Both the position numbers and the translations under genes were made by a program. Positions 58,130 to 64,000 of a stretch of DNA of 64,000 nucleotides are shown in pieces (position 1 is the stretch's first letter; each line of letters opens with the position of its first letter). The stretch covers positions 1,302,001 through 1,366,000 of the forward strand of contig OY970300.1 of NCBI GenBank assembly GCA_963716245.1, read 5' to 3'. The notes under the pieces were generated by a model. It ran no database searches and was not told the DNA's origin. It was given only the letters and a program-made list of their open reading frames with translations. The stretch is from VRUE01 sp963716245 (GTDB lineage: Bacteria; Actinomycetota; Thermoleophilia; Solirubrobacterales; 70-9).

Positions 58130-59125
58130 GTGCCCGCCCCCGTCATCTTCTCCGGCATCCAGCCCACCGGCCGCAAGCACCTCGGCAACTACATCGGCGC
58201 GATCCGCCAGTACGTGGAGGGGCAGGATCGGGGGGACCCGGCGATCTTCTGCATCGTCGACCTGCACGCGATCTCGGTCGCCTACGACCCGGCCGAGCTG
58301 CGCGAGCGCCTCTACGACACGACGGCGATCCTGCTCGCCGCCGGGCTCGACCCCAAGCGCTGCGTCCTCTTCCGCCAGTCCGACGTGCGCGAGCACGCCG
58401 AGCTGACCTGGCTGCTCTCCGCGGTCACGTCGCACGGTGACCTCAACCGCATGCACCAGTTCAAGGAGAAGTCCTCGAAGCAGCGGGAGCTCGTCTCCGC
58501 CGCGCTCTTCTTCTACCCGGTGCTGATGGCCGCCGACGTGCTGCTCTACCGCGCGACCGAGGTCCCGGTCGGCGAGGACCAGCGCCAGCACGTAGAGCTG
58601 ATGCGCGAGGTCGCCCGCCGCTTCAACGAGCGCTTCGGCGAGGCGCTGGTCGTGCCCGAGTACCGCATCCCCGAGGTCGGCGCCCGGATCATGGACCTGC
58701 AGGAGCCGGGGCGGAAGATGTCGACCACGGCATCGAGCGACGCGGGGACGATCTACGTGCTCGACGAGCCCGACGCGATCCGCAAGAAGCTCGGCAGCGC
58801 GGTGACCGACTCGGGCAGGGAGATCGTGCGCCGCGCCGACAAGCCGGGTGTGACCAACCTGATCGACGTCCTCGCCGTCGCGCGCGGCGCGGAGCCTGCG
58901 CAGATCGAAGCGGAGTTTGAGGGCGCCGGCTACGGCGACTTCAAGAAGGCAGCGGGCGAGGCCGTGGTCGAGTTCCTGGCGCCGGTCCGCGAGCGCTACG
59001 CCGAGCTGCGCCCCGACGAGGCCGCCCTGGAGGCCGCCCTGGCCGCCGGCGCCGAGAAGGCCCGCGCGCTCGCCGCACCCACCATCGCCGCCGTCCGCGA
59101 GCGGATGGGCATCGGCGCCCGATAA
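58130..59125 (+). CDS. trpS: Tryptophanyl-tRNA synthetase
   Basis: A 331-residue class I synthetase. SGIQPTGRKHLGNYIGAI holds the HIGH equivalent HLGN (17-20), and the second signature is KMSTT (196-200), as usual for TrpRS. VPVGEDQRQHVELMREVARRFN follows in the core. It charges tRNA-Trp in the cytoplasm. The length is typical. Confidence 0.95.
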   Translation: MPAPVIFSGIQPTGRKHLGNYIGAIRQYVEGQDRGDPAIFCIVDLHAISVAYDPAELRERLYDTTAILLAAGLDPKRCVLFRQSDVREHAELTWLLSAVTSHGDLNRMHQFKEKSSKQRELVSAALFFYPVLMAADVLLYRATEVPVGEDQRQHVELMREVARRFNERFGEALVVPEYRIPEVGARIMDLQEPGRKMSTTASSDAGTIYVLDEPDAIRKKLGSAVTDSGREIVRRADKPGVTNLIDVLAVARGAEPAQIEAEFEGAGYGDFKKAAGEAVVEFLAPVRERYAELRPDEAALEAALAAGAEKARALAAPTIAAVRERMGIGAR

Positions 59126-59178
59126 AGCGCCGGCTGCCGGGCTTCGGGTCCGTTACCGGCGCCGTCTCTCTGCGGGAC

Positions 59179-59184
59179 TAGTCT
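59179..59184 (+). promoter_or_regulatory. Leaderless -10 box of scpA
   Basis: TAGTCT lies 6 nt before ATG 59191. Confidence 0.5.
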
Positions 59185-59190
59185 TCGGGA

Positions 59191-59919
59191 ATGGCCGTCG
59201 CCGAACTCGACCTCGAGCTCGACGTCTTCACCGGGCCGTTCGACCTGCTGCTGGCGGTGCTGCTGCGCGAGGAGGTCGACCTGCTGGAGGTGCAGCTCGG
59301 CGAGGTCGTCGTCGCCTACGTCGATCACCTCGAGCGCGAGGGGGAGCTGGAGCTGGAGGTGGCGACCGAGTTCCTCGTCCTGATCGCGGCGCTGCTGGAG
59401 CTGAAGTCGCGCCTGATGCTGCCGAGCGCCGACGGGGAGATCGAGGAGCTGGCGCCCGAGGAGGCGGTCGAGGAGCTGCTCGCGCGCCTGCTCGAGTACC
59501 GGCGCTACCGCGACGCCGCCGCGACGCTGCGCGAGCGCTTCGAGGCCGCCCGCGGCTACCTCTACCGCTCGGCGCCGCTGCCGGCGCAGCTGCGCCGGGT
59601 CGCCCTGGACGCTGCAACCGCCGCCTACGACCCCGACCGGCTCGCCGCCGCGCTCGGCGACCTGCTGGAGGTGCCGCCGCCGCTGGAGATCGGCCACATC
59701 CGTCCCACTGTCTCGCTGGAGCGGCGGCTGCGCGCCCTGCGTGACGCGCTCTCGGGGCGTTCGAGCATCGACTTCGACGAGCAGTTCGGCGGCGAGGACC
59801 GGCTGACCCAGGCGGTCACCCTCTTCGCGCTGCTCGAGCTCTACCGCAAGGGCGAGGTGACCTGGGAGCAGAGTGAGCCGCTCGGGCCGATCGAGATCCG
59901 CAGGGTGGCGGCGGGATGA
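59191..59919 (+). CDS. scpA: Segregation and condensation protein A
   Basis: A 242-residue kleisin. FTGPFDLLLAVLLREEVDLLEV is the ScpA start, followed by FLVLIAALLELKSRLMLP. The C-terminal winged helix (FALLELYRKGEVTWEQSEP) binds the SMC head. With SMC and ScpB it compacts and segregates chromosomes. It overlaps scpB by 4 nt. Confidence 0.94.
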   Translation: MAVAELDLELDVFTGPFDLLLAVLLREEVDLLEVQLGEVVVAYVDHLEREGELELEVATEFLVLIAALLELKSRLMLPSADGEIEELAPEEAVEELLARLLEYRRYRDAAATLRERFEAARGYLYRSAPLPAQLRRVALDAATAAYDPDRLAAALGDLLEVPPPLEIGHIRPTVSLERRLRALRDALSGRSSIDFDEQFGGEDRLTQAVTLFALLELYRKGEVTWEQSEPLGPIEIRRVAAG

Positions 59920-60488
59920 CCGACCTCGCCCGCACGATCGAGGCGCTGCTCTTCCTCTCGCCCCAGCCGGTCCCGGCGGCCGACCTGGCCGAGGCGACGG
60001 AGGCGACCGAGGGCCAGGTCGCGGAGGCGATCGACCTGCTGCGTGAGGACCTCGCCGAGGGCCGGCGGGGGGTCGTCCTGCGCGAGGTGGCCGGGGGCTT
60101 CGCGCTGGCGAGCGACCCGGCCAGCGAGGACGCCGCCCGCCGGCTGCTGGCAAAGCCCCGCACGCCGCCGCTCACCCCGGCCCAGGCCGAGACGCTGGCG
60201 ATCGTCGCCTACCTGCAGCCGGTCTCACGGCCCGAGGTGGCGCGGATCCGCGGCGTCGCCTCCGAGTCGGCGACCCAGACGCTGATCGAGCGCGGCCTGA
60301 TCGAGGAGTCGGGCCGCTCGCAGTTCGGCGCGGCCCTGTTCAAGACCACCGAGCTGTTCGAGCGGCTGTTCGGGCTGTCCGGCCTCGACGAGCTTCCCGA
60401 CCCCTCGAAGTTCGACCCGAGCCCCGAGGACGAGCGGGAGCTGCGCGAGCGGTTGCTGAAGGCGGGGGAACAGCGGGCGGAGCCGTGA
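59916..60488 (+). CDS. scpB: Segregation and condensation protein B
   Basis: A 190-residue protein with two winged-helix domains. IEALLFLSPQPVPAADLAEAT is the start, and AIVAYLQPVSRPEVARIRGV, LIERGLIEESG and TELFERLFGL are conserved ScpB motifs. It dimerises and binds ScpA. ATG overlaps the scpA stop. The C-terminal tail is acidic. Confidence 0.94.
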   Translation: MTDLARTIEALLFLSPQPVPAADLAEATEATEGQVAEAIDLLREDLAEGRRGVVLREVAGGFALASDPASEDAARRLLAKPRTPPLTPAQAETLAIVAYLQPVSRPEVARIRGVASESATQTLIERGLIEESGRSQFGAALFKTTELFERLFGLSGLDELPDPSKFDPSPEDERELRERLLKAGEQRAEP

Positions 60489-60548
60489 ACTCGTCAAGCG
60501 ACAGCGTGCGGGGGAGCGGCAGGGGCCAACCTCGGCTAAGCCTAAGCC

Positions 60549-60687
60549 GCGGCAAGGGCGGCGGTCGATCCCGGCTACGCCTAAGCCCCGCCTGCGGCGG
60601 GGCTGATTTGGAGCGCCCTTCGGGCGCGGGAATCGCTCCGCGGTGCCGGGGGGAGGCTAGGCCGGGATCGACCGCCGCCCTTGCCGC
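60549..60687. repeat. 139-bp palindromic region upstream of rluB
   Basis: GCGGCAAGGGCGGCGGTCG plus eight more bases (60549-60575) is repeated exactly inverted at 60661-60687, a 27-bp perfect stem. The 85-nt interior has its own hairpins, CCCCGCC/GGCGGGG and GCGCCC/GGGCGC. The rest of the 291-nt gap between scpB and rluB (60489-60779) holds no gene that I can see. CTAAGCC-type words recur near the left arm. Confidence 0.85.
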
Positions 60688-60779
60688 CCAGGCCTGCCCC
60701 GTCGGACCTTTCTCAGCTTCCGCCGCGTGGCGCTCACCGGTTTTTCCCGCTGCCGGCCAGGTGCGCAACCCTTCAGCAG

Positions 60780-61486
60780 TTGCGGCTCGCTAAGTACCTG
60801 GCGCATGGGGGCGTTGCTTCGCGGCGTCGGGCGGAGGAGATCATTGCCCGGGGACGGGTGACGGTCGGTGGGGAGGTCGTCACCGATCCGGCTCGGGACG
60901 TGGAGGGGGGGACGAGGTGCGGGTCGACGGCTCGCTCGTCGAAGCGGAGGCGCGGGAGGTCTGGGCGGTCAACAAGCCGGCCGGGGTGGTGTCGACCGCG
61001 CGGGAGCCGGGGGCAAGACCGGCGGTAGTCGAGCTGGTCGACTCCGCGGCGCGCCTCTACCCTGTCGGCCGCCTCGACGCCGACTCGACCGGGCTGCTGC
61101 TCCTCACGAACGACGGCGGGCTGGCGAACCGGCTGACGCATCCGCGCTACGAAGTCCCGAAGACGTACGAGGTCGAGCTGCGCCGCCCGCCCTCCGATGC
61201 CGACCTGCGCCGGCTGGCACGTGGGGTGAAGCTGGAGGACGGCCCGACGGCACCCGCCGAGGTGCGCCGCCTCGCCGAGGGCCGGATCGAGATCGTCCTG
61301 CGGGAGGGCCGCAACCGCCAGGTGCGCCGCATGGCCGAGGCGGTCGGCAACGAGGTGGTCTCCCTGCGCCGCGTCCGCTTCGGCCCGATCGAGCTCCGCA
61401 GCCTCCCCGAGGGCGCCGCCCGTCGCCTCTCCCCCGAAGAGGTCGCCTCCCTACGGCGCGAGCCCCGGGGACGTGCCGCTACTTGA
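60780..61486 (+). CDS. Pseudouridine synthase RluB/RsuA family (frameshifted in a G run)
   Basis: Starting at TTG 60780, LRLAKYLAHGGVASRRRAEEII is the S4 RNA-binding domain. After DVEGG the frame is lost at a run of seven G (60905-60911); one more G would give EVRVDGS and continue into VNKPAGVVSTA, GRLDADSTGLLLLTNDG (catalytic Asp), and REGRNRQVRRM, ending at 61486. The corrected protein is about 235 residues. It isomerises a uridine in 23S rRNA (helix 89 region for RluB). The G run makes a sequencing error or slippage likely. The 3' end lies inside palindrome copy 8. Confidence 0.85.
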
Positions 61487-61519
61487 CCCACACATACGGT
61501 GGTCAAGTAGCGGCACGTC
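61470..61519. repeat. Dispersed palindrome, copy 8 (3' end of rluB)
   Basis: GACGTGCCGCTACTTGACC (61470-61488) is repeated exactly inverted at 61501-61519 around CACACATACGGT. It covers the last rluB codons and stop, and would form a 19-bp hairpin in the transcript. Confidence 0.9.
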
Positions 61520-61540
61520 TACCTGAGAAGATGACGGCTG

Positions 61541-61915
61541 ATGGATGAGCGCAGACTTTTCGCGGTGCGGGGCGCGGTGCAGGCGGATGCCAACGAGCCC
61601 GGGGCGATCGCGGACGCGACAACGGAGCTGATGCGGGAGCTGCTCGACCGCAACCGGCTCGAGCCCGAGGCGATGGTCAGCTGCCTGTTCACGACCACCG
61701 ACGGCCTTGATGCCGAGTTCCCCGCGGTCGCTGCAAGGGGGCTCGGCCTCGACGCCGTGCCGCTGCTCTGCTGTCGCGAGATCCCGGTCCCCGGCGCGAT
61801 GGAACGGGTGATCCGGGCGATGGTCCACTACTACGCGCCGGCCGCTCACGCTCCGGCGCACGTGTACCTGGGACCGACCCAGGATCTACGGGCGGACCTC
61901 CACGCCGCCCAGTAG
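61541..61915 (+). CDS. aroH: Chorismate mutase, AroH class
   Basis: A 124-residue protein of the trimeric AroH fold. FAVRGAVQADANEPGAI at the start and ATTELMRELLDRN follow the family; VPLLCCREIPVPGAMERVIRAMVHY contains the conserved Cys and Arg of the active site. It converts chorismate to prephenate for phenylalanine and tyrosine. Its presence means the AroQ-type mutase at 1.7 kb is free for another job. Confidence 0.93.
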   Translation: MDERRLFAVRGAVQADANEPGAIADATTELMRELLDRNRLEPEAMVSCLFTTTDGLDAEFPAVAARGLGLDAVPLLCCREIPVPGAMERVIRAMVHYYAPAAHAPAHVYLGPTQDLRADLHAAQ

Positions 61916-61918
61916 CCG

Positions 61919-62041
61919 TCTGGTGCCGCTGGACCGGCGCATGGCGGTGTCCTCAGTCGTTCTCCTCGGGTCACGCACTGATGTGCGCTCCCCTCGTCGT
62001 ACCCCCTGCGTCCTTGCCCTGCTTGGTCCAGCGGCACCAGA
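61919..62041. repeat. 17-bp inverted repeat spanning the aroH-hisC gap
   Basis: TCTGGTGCCGCTGGACC (61919-61935) is repeated exactly inverted at 62025-62041, enclosing 89 nt. It starts 4 nt after the aroH stop and ends 24 nt before the aminotransferase start. The interior is C/T-rich with no T-run. It may be a terminator-like or attenuator-like leader. Confidence 0.8.
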
Positions 62042-62065
62042 GCCATATCGGGCAAACTCCTTCCG

Positions 62066-63160
62066 GTGACCGTCACGTTCGCCGAGAAGCTCGCCCGCAT
62101 GCCCGGGTACCAGGCCGGCGTTCCGACCGGTACGGCGCCCGAGGCAATCGCCGCCGGCGGGATCGCCCAGCTGGCCTCGAACGAGTCGCCCTTCCCGCCG
62201 CATCCGAAGGTGGTCGAGGCGATCCAGAGGGCTGCGGCCGCGATGAACCGGTATCCGGACCCCGACTCGACGCTGCTGCGGCGGCGGATCGCCGAGCGCT
62301 ACGACGTCGAGCCCGGGTGCATCGCCGTCGGCAACGGCTCCTGCGAGATCCTGCTCGCCGCCGCCGAGGCGCTCTGCGAGCCCGGCGCCGAGATCCTCTA
62401 CGCCTGGCCGTCGTTCTCGATGTATCCGTACCTGGCGGCGCTTACCGGCGCGCGTGAGATCCGCGTGCCGCTCGGCGAGGGCGACGTGCACGACCTCGAC
62501 GCGATGGCCGCGGAGGTAACCGCGGCGACGCAGCTGGTCCTCGTCTGCAACCCGAACAACCCGACCGGCACCCACCTGCCGGCGGAGCGGATCGCCAGCT
62601 TCTGCGAGCGGCTGCCGTCGCACGCGACGATCGTGCTCGACGAGGCCTACGTCGAGTTCCAGACCGACGACGACCCGGACGCCTCGCTCGCCCTGCTCGA
62701 CGACTTCCCCAACCTCGTCGTCCTCCGGACCTTCAGCAAGTGCTACGGGCTCGCCGGCCTGCGGGTCGGCCTCGCGATCGGCTCGGCCGGCTTCCGCGCC
62801 GCGGTCGACGCGGTCCGCCAGCCGTTCAGCGTCAACGCGCTGGCCCAGGCGGCCGGCGCCGAGGCGATCCTGCACCAGGACGACGTCACCCGCCGGGTCG
62901 AGCAGACGGTCGCCGAACGTCTCCGGGTCGAGGAGGCGCTGCGCGCGCTCGGGCTGCGCACCGCCGACACCCAGGCCAACTTCTCCTGGATCGACCTCGG
63001 CGACGCTGGCGAGAGGGAGGTCGTCGCGGGCCTCGCCGAGCGCCAGATCGCGGTCCGGCCCGGCACCCCCCTCGGCGACCCGGGCCACATCCGGGTCAGC
63101 TACGGGACGACCGCCGAGAACGACCGCTTCCTCGCGGCGCTGGGCGAGTTGCTTGGCTGA
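62066..63160 (+). CDS. Histidinol-phosphate/aromatic aminotransferase (HisC-like)
   Basis: A 364-residue fold-type I PLP aminotransferase. LASNESPFPPHPKVVEAI and RYPDPDSTLLRRRIAERY are the HisC start; CNPNNPTGT and VLDEAYVEF bind PLP; the Schiff-base lysine is in TFSKCYGLAGLRVG; IRVSYGT carries the carboxylate Arg. The neighbouring aroH and DAHP synthase genes favour aromatic amino-acid transamination over histidine synthesis. GTG 62066 is the start. Confidence 0.9.
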   Translation: MTVTFAEKLARMPGYQAGVPTGTAPEAIAAGGIAQLASNESPFPPHPKVVEAIQRAAAAMNRYPDPDSTLLRRRIAERYDVEPGCIAVGNGSCEILLAAAEALCEPGAEILYAWPSFSMYPYLAALTGAREIRVPLGEGDVHDLDAMAAEVTAATQLVLVCNPNNPTGTHLPAERIASFCERLPSHATIVLDEAYVEFQTDDDPDASLALLDDFPNLVVLRTFSKCYGLAGLRVGLAIGSAGFRAAVDAVRQPFSVNALAQAAGAEAILHQDDVTRRVEQTVAERLRVEEALRALGLRTADTQANFSWIDLGDAGEREVVAGLAERQIAVRPGTPLGDPGHIRVSYGTTAENDRFLAALGELLG

Positions 63161-63197
63161 GCGGTGCGGGAGGCCATCTGCGTTCCCAGGCGGAAAG

Positions 63198-63203
63198 TAA
63201 AGT
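63198..63203 (+). promoter_or_regulatory. Leaderless -10 box of DAHP synthase gene
   Basis: TAAAGT lies 7 nt before ATG 63211. AGGA next to the ATG is too close to act as a normal ribosome site. Confidence 0.5.
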
Positions 63204-63210
63204 CTTAGGA

Positions 63211-64000
63211 ATGGACCAGGGTGGCGGAAGGATGATGATCGGAATGCAGCAGACGGGCGACAGGGTCCGCGACCAGCGGATCGAGCGGATCGTCGAGCTG
63301 GTCTCGCCCGAGGCGCTGCTCGGCGACCTGCCGCTGGGCGAGGAGCGCGAGGGCGCCGTGGTCCGGGGCCGGGGGGAAGTCGGCAACGTCCTCGACCGCA
63401 GCGACGACCGGCTGCTCGTCGTGGTCGGGCCGTGCAGCGTGCACGACGTCGACGCGGCGCTCGACTACGCGGGGCGGCTCGCCAAGATCGCCGCCGACCT
63501 GCGCGAGGACCTGCTCGTCGCGATGCGCGTCTACTTCGAGAAGCCGCGGACGACGACGGGGTGGAAGGGCCTGATCAACGACCCCTACCTCGACGGCTCC
63601 TGCGACGTCAACGCCGGCCTGCGTCGGGCGCGGACGCTGCTCCTCCAGGTGCTCGACCTCGGGCTGCCGATCGGCTGCGAGTTCCTCGACCCGATCACGC
63701 CGCAGTACATCTCGGACACCGTTGCCTGGGGCGCAATCGGCGCCCGCACGACCGAGAGCCAGATCCACCGCCAGCTCGGCTCCGGCCTCTCGATGCCGAT
63801 CGGCTTCAAGAACCGCACCGACGGCAACGTCCAGGTCGCGGTCGACGCGGTGCGCGCCGCGGCCGTGTCCCACGCCTTCGCCGGGATCGACGACGCGGGA
63901 CGACCCGCGATCCACCACACCGCCGGCAACCCCGACGGCCACGTGATCCTGCGCGGCGGCAGGGGCGCTCCCAACTGCGACCACGAGGGGATCGCCGCCG
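63211..64000 (+). CDS. 3-deoxy-7-phosphoheptulonate (DAHP) synthase, class I (3' end off window)
   Basis: The first 263 codons are present. LLVVVGPCSVHDVDAALDYA, MRVYFEKPRTTTGWKGLINDP, GARTTESQIHRQLGSGLSMPIGFKNRTDG and the final GGRGAPNCDHEGI are unmistakable AroF/AroG/AroH-type signatures, including metal- and PEP-binding residues. It condenses erythrose-4-phosphate and phosphoenolpyruvate, the first shikimate-pathway step. Actinobacteria often use the unrelated class II enzyme, so a class I copy is worth noting. ATG 63211 or the later ATG codons at 63232/63235 are possible starts. Confidence 0.93.
   Translation, partial: MDQGGGRMMIGMQQTGDRVRDQRIERIVELVSPEALLGDLPLGEEREGAVVRGRGEVGNVLDRSDDRLLVVVGPCSVHDVDAALDYAGRLAKIAADLREDLLVAMRVYFEKPRTTTGWKGLINDPYLDGSCDVNAGLRRARTLLLQVLDLGLPIGCEFLDPITPQYISDTVAWGAIGARTTESQIHRQLGSGLSMPIGFKNRTDGNVQVAVDAVRAAAVSHAFAGIDDAGRPAIHHTAGNPDGHVILRGGRGAPNCDHEGIAA

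Noticed and set aside
58011..61519. Insertion sequence or CRISPR array
   Set aside because: The repeats are hairpins without a transposase, target duplications or regular spacers.

Overview
The window is about 70% GC and densely packed, with many ATGA/GTGA stop-start overlaps. It looks like an actinomycete chromosome. A division/cell-wall cluster without ftsA or sepF, a split glycine dehydrogenase (gcvPA/gcvPB), Ku with a stand-alone LigD polymerase, and recurrent GC-rich leaderless genes suggest a deep actinobacterial lineage such as Thermoleophilia (Solirubrobacter/Conexibacter-like). That placement is inference from gene content only.

Left end (1-8169, minus strand): a specialised-metabolism operon that runs off the left edge. 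In transcription order it holds a winged-helix regulator, a tRNA gene with a UGU anticodon, an arginyl-tRNA-synthetase-like enzyme, a fused PabA-PabB synthase, a GNAT acetyltransferase, a histone-deacetylase-like amidohydrolase, an AroQ-type mutase of the 4-amino-4-deoxychorismate mutase kind, a cytochrome P450, and an MbtG-like lysine N-hydroxylase (partial). The protein genes overlap by 4 to 28 nt. The set suggests a 4-aminophenylalanine-derived product with an N-hydroxylated amine and possibly tRNA-dependent chemistry. I consider this the strongest candidate for an undescribed system.

8.3-13.6 kb: an extended SDR, a second winged-helix paralog, a TPR protein, a secreted protein, a secreted trypsin-like protease and two unknown proteins. 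13.9-20.45 kb: a cobalamin riboswitch controls two secreted DUF4430 proteins, EcfT, a fused double ATPase, and an ECF S component fused to an extracytoplasmic alpha/alpha-toroid. This looks like a B12 importer whose extracellular parts resemble the two domains of animal transcobalamin. 20.45-20.82 kb: a minus-strand structured RNA locus with a promoter, a tRNA-Sec/allo-tRNA-like domain and a terminator.

20.9-32.4 kb: nitroreductase, glycerol-3-phosphate dehydrogenase, transaldolase-like enzyme, a degenerate Rho-like protein, a PHP phosphatase, a sugar kinase, DUF192, a two-component pair and a Tad secretion core (CpaB/TadA/TadB/TadC). 32.5-48.5 kb: the dcw cluster mraZ-rsmH-ftsL-ftsI-murE-murF-mraY-murD-ftsW-murG-murC-murB-ftsQ-ftsZ, with MraZ boxes over its promoter. 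48.6-53.1 kb: gcvT-gcvH-gcvPA-gcvPB. 53.1-57.9 kb: LigD polymerase/Ku and FetAB-like and MFS transporters. 58.1-64 kb: trpS, scpA, scpB, rluB, aroH, an aromatic/histidinol-phosphate aminotransferase, and a partial DAHP synthase.

Two patterns cut across the window. One is a family of dispersed palindromes with a shared core (T-run, CATA/ATA loop, A-run) but different outer stems, mostly at gene 3' ends and sometimes in frame inside genes. The other is a TANNNT hexamer 6-7 nt before a start codon at about eleven genes, which predicts leaderless transcripts. Single-base frameshifts affect mraY, murD (three), gcvT, gcvH and rluB; sequencing error is likely but unproven. No transposase, integrase, CRISPR array or rRNA was seen.
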